A DNA stretch of 64,000 nt from Symbiodinium natans (lineage: Eukaryota > Sar > Dinophyceae > Suessiales > Symbiodiniaceae): positions 263,001 to 327,000 of the forward strand of contig CAJNDS010000646.1 in NCBI GenBank assembly GCA_905221605.1, in the 5' to 3' direction. Shown here piece after piece: positions 54,491 to 64,000 of this stretch (its first letter is position 1; every line of letters starts with the position of its first letter). The translations under genes and the position numbers were made by a program. The notes under the pieces were generated by a model. That model did not search any database. It saw nothing but the letters and a program-made list of their open reading frames with translations, and was not told the origin of the DNA.

Positions 54491-55170
54491 CTTGGGATGG
54501 CTTTCAGAAGCAAAGTTCCAATGCTGCGAAACTTAAGGCACCAGAGCTTGCCTTGTTGTGCCTTTGTTGTGCCTTGTTGTGGCCGGTCCTGGCGGAGGCA
54601 GATGCAGATGATGCAGTGGCAGTCGAGCTGCGCCAGGTAGCAAGCGCTTGCGCTTCAGGGCTTTGAGTGAGGTGTCTGCGCAACAGACGGTCGAATACTT
54701 CTGTCGAGCACTTCTGTAATTTCAGGAAGGATGCCCACACCCTCAAGACTTCTCAGTCAGACAAGATCTTCAGAGTGCCAGGATTCACTGTTTACTACAG
54801 TAGTATAACTTCTTCTCGGGAAAATAGGCTTGGAGGGTTGTCACAGATGACCCGGGATATGGTGATGAAGTTGCATGCTTCTGCACTAAGTCGCTGTTTT
54901 GTTGATCAGCTGCCATGTGAGCGCAAAAGCAGTGGGAGGCGCTTGTCTCATAGCTTGGAGCACAATTGCAATGTAATGTGACATAGCAGGTGGCCAACCT
55001 GGCCTCACTTCCAAGGACTCCTAATTCCCAGAACCAAGAACCCGAACTTCGAACCCGACGCTTGAGTCCAGCGGTGATGATGCGGGTTTCAAAGGGCTAA
55101 AGTCTGCAAGCAATGGTTCAAGCAACTGCACAACAATCAAAAGAGTAAAGAGGCACTACAGCTCAGGTGA
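54491..55170 (+). CDS. Possible secreted-protein N-terminus and weak frames
   Basis: 54530-54663 reads LKAPELALLCLCCALLWPVL then AEADADDAVAVELRQVASAC and TGA. A hydrophobic core followed by ALWPVLAEAD resembles a signal peptide with a cleavage site. No upstream Met in a convincing context except 54478 onward. 54667-54979 is an uncertain frame. Confidence 0.25.
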
Positions 55171-55356
55171 TCATGCGCATAATGTGAAGGGCAACAACAA
55201 ACGGCCCACTGTCTTCACATCTTCCTCACTCTGGAAACGAGGCGAAAGCAACGCATCAAGCAACACTTCTGGAACGGGGCATGAGCCAACAGTTATCCGA
55301 GGCAACAAAGGCCGCCATGAAGGGGCAAAAAACAAGTCAATGGCGTTTTCAAGCAT
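55171..55356 (-). CDS. Unassigned exon, minus strand
   Basis: Reads NAIDLFFAPSWRPLLPRITV then GSCPVPEVLLDALLSPRFQS and EEDVKTVGRLLLPFTLCA. Leucine-rich with balanced charge, one of the few minus-strand segments more protein-like than its complement. No family recognised. Confidence 0.3.
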   Translation of the reverse strand: MLENAIDLFFAPSWRPLLPRITVGSCPVPEVLLDALLSPRFQSEEDVKTVGRLLLPFTLCA

Positions 55357-55797
55357 TGTGCTAGTTGTTTCTTGCCATGATAATGTTGGCTTTGATGATA
55401 TATGGGCATGGCAAGCTGCTGGTCTTGAAGTCCCCCCTTAGTGACCCCTTGGGTGTTCCTTGGGTGGCCCATTTGTGACGTGCTGCCTGGACTTCTTTCT
55501 GTCGAGTGTTCTCCTAAGGTCCGTGATGATGGAGGTTCTCGCATGGCTGCCGGCCCCGGGCTTGGAAAACTTGTGGTGACCGGTGTGGTGACCGGTGTGG
55601 TGACTGGTGCCACTGGTGTGCGAAGCAGTCAGTGAAGAGGCTCGTGAAATCTTGAACGGGCGAAGCATCCTGCGAAACTTTGTGGATTCGAAGGCCTCGT
55701 GAGCGCCATATTATTGTGCCAAGTAAAATCCTGCGCGGTGGACGTGGCGACATGAGACCATTCAAGCTAGGAAACTAGAGTCAGCAGCAGCCCTCAG
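55357..55797. other. No supported gene
   Basis: 55573-55620 repeats a GGTGTGGTGACC-like unit about four times. 55691-55712 contains GTGAGCGCCATATTATTG, shared with 44615-44640. Confidence 0.35.
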
Positions 55798-56471
55798 GCC
55801 CTGGTGCAGCATCTTTGGGTCACAGCTGATGTGGCGCAGCCGCTGGAGCTTGTTCGCCCGGCATCCGAGAATGCGCTGGAGCGAAGGTCGTGTCGCTTGA
55901 ATCCACAGGGTCTTTTGGTAGAATTTCTGCGGGCAAAGGGGGCGACAAGCAGTTGTAAGCATATCCTGGGCATGTCCGTGCTGAGGCTTGCATATCCTGG
56001 ACCGATTGAGCAGCGTTTTCTTTCGCGACGAGCCATGGCTCATGGTAGAACTGGCCCTGGACAATGCACTCATGATGAGTCGCGGCGACTTCTTCGACTT
56101 TGCCACCTACTATCAAGCTGGCGGCGCAACAGTTCGACTAGACCATGCATTCGTGGGTCTAGTGGCCCGGATATTTTACCCTGAACTGCTGCTCTTGTTG
56201 CGAAATTACGCCGAGCCCGTCCGACAGCGTGTCTCTGGATGGCGCTACTGGTAAGGCTGGTAAGGTGCACCTCATCTGAACATGGATGACTGAACTGGCC
56301 CATGCCAAGTTGCGCGAAATGTCCGGCGCTCGGTGGCAGAAGCGCTCTCCGGCTGTCAAGAGCTTGCAGAGCGTCTCGTGAGGCGCGTGGCCGCGTGGCG
56401 GCAGGAGCATCAGACGTCAGGATGCCTCGCTCAAACGATTCCGTCAGTAGCATGCTCACCGGAGAACAGGA
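55798..56471 (+). CDS. Unassigned three-exon protein
   Basis: Exon 55798-55960: HLWVTADVAQPLELVRPASE, then RRSCRLNPQGLLVEFLRAKG. Exon 55986-56248, ending at a GTAAGG donor: HILDRLSSVFFRDEPWLMVE, LALDNALMMSRGDFFDFATY, DHAFVGLVARIFYPELLLLL then RNYAEPVRQRVSGW. Exon 56340-56471 after GGCAG: EALSGCQELAERLVRRVAAW then RQEHQTSGCLAQTI. The middle exon is aromatic- and Leu-rich and the third helical. Among the most convincing unknown proteins here. No domain family recognised. Confidence 0.45.
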
Positions 56472-57096
56472 AGTGGGAGAGCCGAGGCTCCTGCAGCGCT
56501 TCTCGAAACCTTATGCCTGACGAAATGTCCAGCACAAGGTGGTGCAACAGTCGGCTGGGCGACATTCACTGCCAGTACTCTGGATGAAGACCGGAACCTG
56601 GAGCAGCATTGCAGCATGATCATACGTCCTTGCAATCTTCACCACGCCCGTCATGCACTGCGACATGCGCGGGCTGGTCGGATCCTGCCGGCTGGAGAGG
56701 TGGGGATCCAGTCGATCCCGAGCACATCATCGTCTTCAGGGTGTCTCGCCAAATCGCACGCAGGAAGCGGCAGCCACAAAACCAAGGCGACCGAGAAAGA
56801 ACATCGGCAGCCCGCAAGCCCTTGCAATCCAAAGCTGCCAGGCTCAGCTGAGGCCACATCCTCTGCCATAAAATGCCATAAACACTCGGCTCAAACGCGT
56901 GGCAACAACAGCTGGCTGAGCTACAACGGCCTAGAGAGGGTTGCTTATGTTTCGTAGTTCGAATCTGCAGGGTCCGGGCAGGGCTGGAGGCTTCGGAACT
57001 TGAATTCTTTGGAGTATGGCATGGGCTATGTGGGAACACATGGCGCTTTTTCCAAGTTGATATCTAGAATCTAGAGGCCTTCGCCTTGCCGCTTGC
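56472..57096 (+). CDS. Weak exon candidate, basic
   Basis: 56690-56849 reads GDPVDPEHIIVFRVSRQIAR then RKRQPQNQGDRERTSAARKP before TGA. Beta-like start then a basic tail. Overlapping frames exist on both strands. Confidence 0.28.
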
Positions 57097-57387
57097 ATGG
57101 AGAGCGTGCTGCTGTCCTGGGCAGGTGCTGGGGTTCCCCCAATAATGGTCATGCAGGTTTCCTCGCTGAGCTCAAGGGATCTTGCAGAGTTGAGCAGCCT
57201 TCCACGAAGTGCACAGTGCCTTGCCAGGTGGCGACCCCTGTGGCCAAGCCGCGCAAGCAGCGCAGGCCGGGGATGCGCGTCGGAGTCTAGCTCTTCCATG
57301 TCGACGTCCAGGAAGGATGCTTGGGACTTGCCGGACCTGTATGTTGTGCAAAGTTGTAGAGCAGATCCAACGTGCATGCTTGCATAG
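57097..57387 (+). CDS. Unassigned ORF with ATG
   Basis: ATG at 57097: MESVLLSWAGAGVPPIMVMQ, VSSLSSRDLAELSSLPRSAQ, then a Ser-rich segment and WDLPDLYVVQ before TAG. Mixed hydrophobic and Ser-rich. A minus frame overlaps, but this one is more protein-like. Confidence 0.33.
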   Translation: MESVLLSWAGAGVPPIMVMQVSSLSSRDLAELSSLPRSAQCLARWRPLWPSRASSAGRGCASESSSSMSTSRKDAWDLPDLYVVQSCRADPTCMLA

Positions 57388-58150
57388 ACTTGACATGCAG
57401 TGGATCTTCTCGGATTTCCACTTACGGCAGAGCATGGTGCTCCTCATATGGCAGCTCCTTCATTGATACTTGTCCCACGCTGGCACGTCACCGTCGCAGG
57501 CTTGGTTCCAGTGGCTCGCGCCTGGCCATGGCAGGCCGAGCGGGGGGGCGAGGGGGGTTGGCGGGGGTTGAACAAGCATTGTAACATATTAGAATAGTTT
57601 GACATGCTGTAGTTTGGAGTGCGATTTTGCAGCGACTGTGCGCTTTTGGGAGTTTCCCTCCCGGTTTCTCTGCGAGTTTCAGAACGTTCTGGGCAAGGTC
57701 GTTTCGATTGTTTCGGCACGTAAGGTACCCAAGCTTCGTCCAATCCGTCCTGTCCATGGCATGTTGGCATCCTCATACCCGGCTAATTCAAAGTAGTCCT
57801 AACAGGAGATGCTTTCCAAAAGCCGTGCTTGCCTGAATCCCTGGACACCCTGTGACTTGACGCCATCGAAAATGTTTGCGTTTAGGACCGAGGGCTTCGG
57901 AAGTCTGTCAGGCAGCAACAACTGCGCCGCCTGCTCCTTCGCTGCATGCAGTATGACCGTCATCAACGCGCTTTTGGGAAAAGACGTGTGGTAACCAAAT
58001 CGCGGTAGGACTCGGGGCGCAACATTCACTTGCATCCCCCCCGCATCCTGCGTCGCGCTTTGAGATTGTCGCTTGAGATGCCGGGTTGAGGTTGCAGGTT
58101 GTGTGTGTGTGTGTGTGTGCGGGCCCCGGGGCGGGGAGGGGCTTATGCAA
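57388..58150 (+). CDS. Two possible short exons
   Basis: 57628-57722 reads AATVRFWEFPSRFLCEFQNV then LGKVVSIVSARK at a GTACCC donor. 57826-57992 reads LNPWTPCDLTPSKMFAFRTE then CAACSFAACSMTVINALLGK. No family recognised. A GT microsatellite lies at 58100-58119. Confidence 0.3.
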
Positions 58151-58718
58151 ATAGCTCTTCATGTTTGCGCCTGGTCCAGCGTAAATCTTCAGTCAACTTT
58201 GAAGTCCCAATGGTTCAGTGCGCCCCCATAAGCTGTTGCGACCAGGCCGTTGCAGAGCGGCGGCCCTGGATGCTGCCAGGACACCTGCCGGTGGAGGGTG
58301 CCAAGCGAAGAAGCGCCTACTGCGGAAGCCGATGGTAATAAGCATCTGCTAGGGAAAGGCTTGGTTAGGGACCGTGGTGAGGGTTCGAGCTTCCAGGACC
58401 GAACATCCTTGCAAGGCAGCAGGGCATGAAGCGAAGCTGGGCAGACTTCCAGACAGTTGCGCGGGCCCAGAAGAAAAACCGAGATCCATGGGCATGTCGC
58501 CCTTGCTGGAGGGTGCTTCGGCTTCTGAGCAGGACCTGGCAGCCTGTACGCCTACGGCCGGCCTTCCCAACGGAAAGCAGCCTGGATGCAAAAAGAGGGT
58601 GATCCTCGACATTTGCCTCTCAGCCGTTACACCGCTTCACTCGCTTCACTCGAGTTGCAGTACTGGGACGTGTCGCGGATACTGGCGGATCTTTTCCTGC
58701 CAAACCCTGAACTGGACG
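58151..58718 (+). CDS. Unassigned exons upstream of the CT microsatellite
   Basis: 58160-58336: CLRLVQRKSSVNFEVPMVQC then AERRPWMLPGHLPVEGAKRR. 58380-58630: RVRASRTEHPCKAAGHEAKL then SMGMSPLLEGASASEQDLAA. 58650-58718: LELQYWDVSRILADLFLPNP then ELDA. The last is particularly protein-like and ends where the microsatellite begins. Joins not resolved. Confidence 0.33.
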
Positions 58719-58820
58719 CTCCCTCTCTCCCTCCCTCCCTCCCTCCCTCCCTCTCTCTCTCTCGCTTTCTTTCTTTTTTTTTTCTCTCTGTCTCTCTCTC
58801 TCTCTCTTTATCCTTTCTCG

Positions 58821-58851
<31 letters not shown>

Positions 58852-58882
58852 TATCTCTCTCTCTCTCTCTCTTTCTTTCTTT
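58719..58882. repeat. CT/CCCT/CTTT compound microsatellite
   Basis: Pure pyrimidine tract of 164 bp made of CCCT, CT and CTTT blocks. Ser/Leu-repeat frames through it are artefacts. Confidence 0.93.
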
Positions 58883-59423
58883 GACAGGCGCTCAGGAACT
58901 GCCATGCCTGAAGCGGACCCTAAACCCATCAACCCACAGGCCCTGAACCCTATGAAAAGGCCTGACTTTCCGATTGCTCAGGCCAGCTTTTACACTTCCG
59001 ACAAGCCCGACTGCCCGTGCCTCGCTTAGAGTCCAGTCAGCACTGCCAGTCAGCGTTGCCAGTGTCTTCTTGCGTTTCGAAAATTGTCAAAGAGGGGGCC
59101 GGTGGTGGGAGGGGAGAAGGAGGTCAAGATCTGGCACGACTTCAACTGAAAAAAAGACTAGCTACAACAAGCTCTGCCGAGTGCCGGGTTTGAGGCCCGA
59201 GGGCACGTTTCGATTGCGCTTCGCGATGATGCCCGCTGAGACACGGAGGGGTTGCGGGTTTTGTGGACAAGACTGCAGCATTTTTGAACCCTGGTGGCGA
59301 ACATTTTTCCGCTGTCATCTGGCACATTGGGGAGCCGTGTGTGATTTCAGTTATAGTCCCAGAGGGGTGCCCGGGCGCTGTCTTCAGCTCTCTCAGGCTC
59401 TGTAAAAAGGATGTGCCGTCCCG
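58883..59423. other. Weak exon candidates
   Basis: 59062-59148 reads AFRKLSKRGPVVGGEKEVKI then WHDFN before TGA. An overlapping frame (58974-59402) contains GCGFCGQDCSIF. Neither is assigned. Confidence 0.25.
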
Positions 59424-59799
59424 TTAACTGAAGTCAGCTGCACCAGGCACGGCTTTTGCTCCGGGGCTCCTTGGACTGCACGGAAGGCTGCTGGGGGCTG
59501 AAGGAGGTGTAGGTGTTTTTGGGGGTGTTGATGTCTTTGATGCTGTGGTGGAGTCAGCCTCTGCGTTGGGCGAACGTTGGCGTTGCTGCATCCGAGGCAC
59601 CAGCACGGCCAAGGAAGTGCGACCACTGCGTCCGGTGCCGCCACTGGGCGGGACCCGGACGTTTCCCGGCGCGGTGATGCTGTGCACGAGGCCTGAACAG
59701 CGTGCTGATGATCATCTGATGAGATGCTTTCAACGTTTGGCGGTCGTTGTGAACAATGCAGTATCGAGAGGAATGCCAAAAAGTCTGATGCTAGCCTGA
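59424..59799. other. Coding-like DNA, strand undecided
   Basis: Plus strand is stop-free for about 125 codons (GGVDVFDAVVESASALGERW, ending PKSLMLA and TGA). Minus strand reads a disordered-looking protein (PNAEADSTTASKTSTPPKTP, ending VPGAADFS and stop). Both have protein character, and only one is likely real. Confidence 0.3.
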
Positions 59800-59846
59800 T
59801 GACATATACATTGATCTTGTGCGTTCTGTGTGAGCATTGAGAGGGA

Positions 59847-60440
59847 ATGTACTGTGCGGACGAAGGGGGTCCCGCACCAGAACAGCTCCCAAACCGCACT
59901 CCTCCGCTTTATGTTTGGGATGCATGTAATGCAGGGGTCCATGCCTGGAGCTGTTGTTTGGGGGCGCAAGAAGAAGCCGTTCTTGCCTTGCGCGCAGAGT
60001 GCGCTCTACTGGGAAGGGATTCGCGCGTCGGCGTCTGTGAAGAATTTTCATCCATCGAAAGAAGCCATGCTCTCAAAAGAGACGAATGAGAATGTCTCAG
60101 CCATACCTTCCGAACATCCTAACCCTTCAGATGACAGCGCCAGCTCTGCCAGACTTCGGGGGTTACCTTCTGGGCCCGGGCCCGGCACATGGCGTCCCAG
60201 TCTTTATCTAGGCCGATGGCATTTGGGGAGGCGCTTGCCTGACCAGGACATGGGAATAGTAGAAAAAAGCAGCAAGCGCCACCGATATACCTTTATGCCT
60301 AAGGATCTTCACACCCCAAACGCTTGACAGCCCCAAATCCAAACTGTTTGGGACGTAAACTCCCTCTGCCTCCTGAGGCGGCGAGCCTCGAGGATTTCGA
60401 GCCGTGGATGGCAGGGCTCCTGCAGCCGCTTGCCTCTTAG
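59847..60440 (+). CDS. Unassigned exon pair
   Basis: 59847-60089: PAPEQLPNRTPPLYVWDACN, then AQEEAVLALRAECALLGRDS and VCEEFSSIERSHALKRDE before TGA. 60365-60430: LPPEAASLEDFEPWMAGLLQ then PLAS before TAG. The first reads well over 80 codons, alternating aromatic, Cys and acidic residues. No family recognised. A competing 165-codon frame overlaps. Confidence 0.37.
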
Positions 60441-61267
60441 AGCGCCTTTTGAGAAATGAACGGGAGGCACGGGGGCGGCCAGGGGGGGGCGGGCAGGGGG
60501 GGGGGGGCAGGGGGGGGGCGGGCAGAGGAGGGGGGGGGGGAGGTGTTAGGTTAGTCAAGGCCTCTTTGCCGGTATTGGGGGGGGGGGGGATGCTGAATTG
60601 TTTATGGTTAGTCCGAGCTTCCAACTTCCAAGCTTAATTTCTGCAGTGGCCCCATTGCCGCTTGGCCTGCTCACACAGCTGGCAGCACTTGCCTGCTTGA
60701 TTTCGGTTGTTGAGTAGGTTGTAAGTGCGTAAGTGCGCCGAACGCGTGTATCGAAGGCACACCGCGCGGGAGGGTGCCATGGAGGCCTTTGCCGGCCAGG
60801 CCTGAACGACCGCTGTGGACAGTCACGAGGTGAATCTGAGACGTTGGGATGCGCAAGATGACACCCCCCCCCCCCCCAAAAAAAAAAAAGAAGAGGCAAC
60901 AACGTGAGGCCCAAACAACAACAATCTCCACCCAGTCCTTGTAACATGCGCATGCGTGGCCACCGGTGTGAGGTGCACGACCTGCAGCCCGAACTAGCCA
61001 CGCCCAAAGCACCTGTGCTGCATTGGCAGTTCGTGCAGTGGAGGTGTTTCTTCAGTGTCTTTAGACCGTCAATGCTAGCGGAACAGACTGTTGGAGTTCC
61101 AGTGTTTTCCAATCCGCAGCAGCCACGACCGTTGAAGAGCCCCGGCTTGACTCAGGCATCGGTGCGCCCGAACCCGCCGCTTGGTAATACCTTGATCACT
61201 CGCCAGATACTAGCGTCGCGGCGTAGCATCGCGGCGCTCAGCTGGCTAGAGTCCCAGCACGCCGCAG
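60441..61267. other. G-rich repeats, then unassigned
   Basis: 60476-60541 is GGGGGGCAGG/GGGCGGGCAG-type, followed by a G run at 60577-60589. 60864-60889 is C14 joined to A12. A 175-codon plus frame (60904-61428) has no recognisable domain. Confidence 0.35.
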
Positions 61268-61596
61268 GTTGCTGGAAGCAACACCGTCCACCGAATGCCC
61301 TGAGGAGGCTGGCAGTTGGTCCGATGCAATCTCACATCATCTCATGTCATCTGACGTCGTCTCAGCTGTTCGCCGTCGCCGTCTCGCGCTGCAGGATTAC
61401 CAAACCGACATTTCCGCCGTGGCCGAGGTGACGAAAGCGAACGCGCTTCGGGCTTCCAAAAATATCGGCATTGTTCGACATAGTTCGGAAAATTGCTTTG
61501 GAGGTCTGCGCCGGTGCAGAAGGCAGTGGAGAAGACTTCCAAGTTTGGAAGCTGGACAGCGGTCTCGACTGCTTGCCTCCGGAGCTGCTCGCTTAG
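61268..61596 (+). CDS. Unassigned terminal exons, acidic
   Basis: 61268-61465, after CGCAG, reads LLEATPSTECPEEAGSWSDA, ISHHLMSSDVVSAVRRRRLA, LQDYQTDISAVAEVTKANAL. 61504-61596, after GGAG, reads VCAGAEGSGEDFQVWKLDSG then LDCLPPELLA and TAG (31 codons). Helical then acidic. Sequence between is probably too short for an intron, so a frame offset may be involved. No family recognised. Confidence 0.38.
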
Positions 61597-61999
61597 CGAA
61601 GTACACCCTGAGAGTCTCGGTCGCTGCGTGTTCTGGGTTGCCCAAGGTGTGCTGAAGGATTGTCTTCGTTCCTTACTGATACTTGGCCAGAAAGCACTCC
61701 ATGCTGTTCACAACACATGTCAGCAATCTTGGCAGTTGAGTTTGCAACCAAGCGCCAGCAATTGTCATGCAATCGCAGGGACGTGGTCCTTCAGCCCACG
61801 CGTTCAGTGGCACAGTGATTGCACTTCCGCGCAATCCAAGGCGAAAGACTCGGGCCGACTCTGGGCCACCCGTCGGCAGCATCCTACAAAGGCGCAACAG
61901 TCTCCGGCTCGGAGCAAAGACGGAGTGGCATGTTCCGGCGCTTGCCAGGCCCTCGCCCGGATCTTGAGCATGCCGGTGGAGAGGCTGGTGTGATCTGGT
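61597..61999. other. No firmly supported gene
   Basis: 61700-61810 reads MSAILAVEFATKRQQLSCNR in one frame. Other frames compete. Nothing recognised. Confidence 0.25.
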
Positions 62000-62326
62000 G
62001 TGGGTGCCTCATTCACAGAGATGTGCATTATCATCCCGCTTCTGAGGCGCTGGGCCATGGGGAAGCTCGAGGAAGAACTTTCGGCAGAGCAGTGGGTGGC
62101 TGCAGGCATTGAAACCCGCCACATGACGGTGGGGCGAGCCGAGTACAATCTGCTGGGCGTTCGCTACATTGTTTTGGAGACTGGGTCGATACACGATGGC
62201 TGGAACGAGTATTTGGGTTCTTATATCTTTTTGGCAGAAGTGCTCTACCGTGACATCTCCCACTGCCTCTCGGTCTGCTGTTGCCCGGCCGCTGCAAGTG
62301 AGACGGCGCAGGAGATACTAGCATGA
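62000..62326 (+). CDS. Unassigned terminal exon, strongly protein-like
   Basis: Reads EMCIIIPLLRRWAMGKLEEE, LSAEQWVAAGIETRHMTVGR, AEYNLLGVRYIVLETGSIHD, GWNEYLGSYIFLAEVLYRDI, then SHCLSVCCCPAAASETAQEI before TGA 62324-62326. Alternating helix and strand, Trp/Tyr content and an even charge balance make this a confident coding call. A CCC cysteine cluster lies near the C-terminus. Preceded by AG at 62018. No domain family recognised. Confidence 0.5.
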   Translation: MGASFTEMCIIIPLLRRWAMGKLEEELSAEQWVAAGIETRHMTVGRAEYNLLGVRYIVLETGSIHDGWNEYLGSYIFLAEVLYRDISHCLSVCCCPAAASETAQEILA

Positions 62327-62605
62327 ATCGAGATTGTCCAGTTGAAAAAACTCTTGGCAGCATGAGCATCTCTGATTTGCAAGAATCCACGTTTATGAAA
62401 TTCGTTTAGTGCATCCGGTAAAGCATAGCAAAGCTGTTTTCAGCCAGTTGGCTCTAAGCTGTGCGGACCCCCATGGTTGGGCAATGCGGAAGGCTCAGTC
62501 AGACTCTGTCGATTGCAGTAACAGAGTGCCGCAGGTAGTTCCATGTACTCTGCATACTGTGGGCAACGCGACTTGCCCCAACTCGCTTGCTCTCCTTTCA
62601 TGGGG
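62327..62605. other. No supported gene
   Basis: A plus frame begins at 62409 and runs into the CAGAAAACG repeats, where its amino-acid sequence is repeat-driven. Confidence 0.3.
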
Positions 62606-62770
62606 GGCAGCTTCAGTAAGAAAACGCTGGCGTCAGTACGTAAAACGCTTGCAGCAAAACGGCACGCCTGAGTCAGAAAACGGGGCATGCCAGTCAGAAA
62701 ACGCGAAGGCCTCAATCAGAACAACGCCGGGGCCGAGTCCGAAAACAATCAGGCGCGAAAACGAAAGCAT
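62606..62770 (+). repeat. CAGAAAACG-type repeats, left flank
   Basis: CAGTAAGAAAACGCTGG, GAGTCAGAAAACGG, CAGTCAGAAAACGCG, CTCAATCAGAACAACGCC and GAGTCCGAAAAC are spaced about 20-30 bp apart. Confidence 0.7.
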
Positions 62771-62829
62771 CATGTGCAAACATCGTGATGGATCATCTTT
62801 CTTGAGCCCTACTTGAAACCAAAATTCTC

Positions 62830-63455
62830 CGCAAGGGCCTGCTTGGGCCCAACTTGAAGCCGAGATTTCACCGGAGGGGCCTTCTTGGACAAACTTGGAA
62901 CCAAGATTTCACCGGAGGGGCCTTCTTGAGATCAACTTGAAACCAAGAGTTCACCGGAGGCGCCTTCTTGCGAACACCTTTCAAATCGTCGGAAGGGGCC
63001 TTTGAGCCCTGCTTGAAACCAAGATTTCACCGGGGGGCTTCTTGGGCCGAACTTGAAACCAAGATTTTTATCGGAGGGGCCATCTTGGGCCCAACTTGAA
63101 ACCAAGGTTTCACCGGAGGGCCTTCTTGGGATCAACTTGAAACCAAGATTTCACCGGAAGGGCATTGTTGCGATCAACTTGAAACCAAGATTTCACCGGA
63201 GGGGCCTTCCAAGATTTCACCGGAGGGGCCTTCTTGAACAAACTTGATTCCGATTTCACCGGAGGGGCCTTCTTGGGCCCAACTTCAAACCAGACCAGCT
63301 GACCTTCTAAGATTTCTCTGGAGGGGCCTTCTTAGGATCAACTTGAAACCAAGATTTCAGTGGACAGGCTTGTGGGCCCAACTTGAAGCCAAAATATCAC
63401 CGGAAGCTTCCTGGGCCCAACTCGAAACCAAGATTCCACCAGAAGGCTTTAGCCA
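62830..63455 (+). repeat. About 42-bp tandem array, roughly 14 copies
   Basis: Unit: CAACTTGAAACCAAGATTTC followed by ACCGGAGGGGCCTTCTTGGG. Copies near 62850, 62893, 62935, 63010, 63050, 63095, 63137, 63178, 63205, 63242, 63310, 63340, 63385 and 63420, with indels and substitutions. Frames on either strand are repeat-driven. Confidence 0.9.
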
Positions 63456-63479
63456 CATCGTTTTACGGCTGCACGTTTA

Positions 63480-63900
63480 TCTGACTAGTACTTCGGTTTT
63501 CGGATTGGGGCTTTCGGACACACGCGATTTGCGACCAAACTTTTCTTCTCGTCCTGTCGTGATTCCGTTTGCACGTTCGAAGCTTGTCGCGTTTTTGCAC
63601 TGAGCCTCTTCGTTGTACAGCTGCACGTTGTCCGATTGTCACGTTTGTTTTTCTCGTCGTTGTCGCCTATTTGTTTCCGGATTTGGGGCCTTTGGACGAT
63701 TATTTCCTCGGCGTGTGTCTGCGGCAATTTGAGGCCTTAGGTTTTGCTGCCTCATCCCCCCCACGTTTTCCTGAGTCAGCCTTTCGCTTTTTCTGACTGA
63801 GGCCTCTGCGTTTCTGAATGTGCCCTCCTGTTTTCTGATTGAGGCTTTCTGTTTTACTGCCCACGTTTTTTTGGCTCAGCCCCGACCCTCCTTTCATGGG
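63480..63900 (-). repeat. CAGAAAACG-type repeats in opposite orientation, right flank
   Basis: TTTTCTGATTGAGGCTTTCT, TTTTTCTGACTGAGGCCTCT, TTTCTGAATGTGCC, TCCTGAGTCAGCC and TTTCGGATTGGGGC are reverse-complement relatives of the left-flank motifs. Confidence 0.65.
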
Positions 63901-64000
63901 TTTTTGAAACTCATGGCTGCAGGTTCTGAAGTTTGACCACATGTTCTGTCCCGTGATTTAAAGCAACAAGCTTGCAGGGCGTGGCAAGATGAAGCAGACA

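Noticed and set aside
56955-56968. GTTCGAATC, resembling a tRNA T-loop (B box)
   Set aside because: No matching acceptor stem, A box or cloverleaf around it.
59393-59899. 168-codon minus-strand frame rich in His, Gln and Pro
   Set aside because: Composition looks like an off-frame reading of the other two candidate frames in the same place.
62932-63247. Short frames through the 42-bp array
   Set aside because: Amino-acid sequence simply repeats with the DNA unit and occurs on both strands.

Overview
The window looks like nuclear DNA of a dinoflagellate, of the Symbiodiniaceae/Suessiales type. This is inferred from gene architecture, not from a marker gene. Coding sequence is split into short exons separated by introns of about 80-130 bp (some longer). 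In the one gene that can be traced well, several introns begin GC instead of GT. Most DNA is GC-rich and full of microsatellites, poly-G/poly-C tracts, satellite arrays and interstitial TTTAGGG telomere-type repeats. No rRNA, tRNA, CRISPR array or bacterial-style operon was seen.

Layout. 1.2-2.4 kb: 3' half of an ammonium transporter gene (AMT/MEP/Rh) with a coiled-coil tail and disrupted reading frames. 5.4-6.1 kb: zinc-finger (TRAF-type) exons. 7.5-8.1 kb: exon pair resembling a fibronectin type III domain. 8.3-10.5 kb: unrecognised exons, some Cys-rich and some hydrophobic. 10.76-13.63 kb: a fatty-acid-amide-hydrolase-like amidase, the best-supported gene, reconstructed over nine exons with all three catalytic residues. 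13.68-23.06 kb: a 9.4-kb array of a 112-bp repeat with nested segmental duplications and one inverted block. 26.1-27.5 kb: compound AT-rich satellite followed by a perfect 35-bp hairpin. 28-39 kb: scattered unassigned exons, a 77-nt poly-G tract and two telomere-like islands. 39.8-41.0 kb: AT-rich island with a foldback element and a degenerate tandem repeat. 41.7-42.3 kb: acidic unassigned exons. 43.45-44.1 kb: T-rich island. 44.7, 50.8 and 54.1 kb: three copies of a dispersed element of about 0.3-0.4 kb. 45.7-62.3 kb: many unassigned exons, mostly plus strand, including hydrophobic and acidic proteins. 62.6-63.9 kb: a 42-bp tandem array flanked by opposite-facing related repeats.

Gene relations. 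Nothing suggests a shared pathway among neighbours. An ammonium transporter and an amidase sit about 9 kb apart, but that does not establish a nitrogen cluster. Most supported exons lie on the plus strand, consistent with the unidirectional gene tracts known in dinoflagellates. Several exon pairs that clearly belong together are offset by one base, so either single-base indels remain in the assembly or some of these genes are decaying. Exon limits are approximate unless a splice site is stated.
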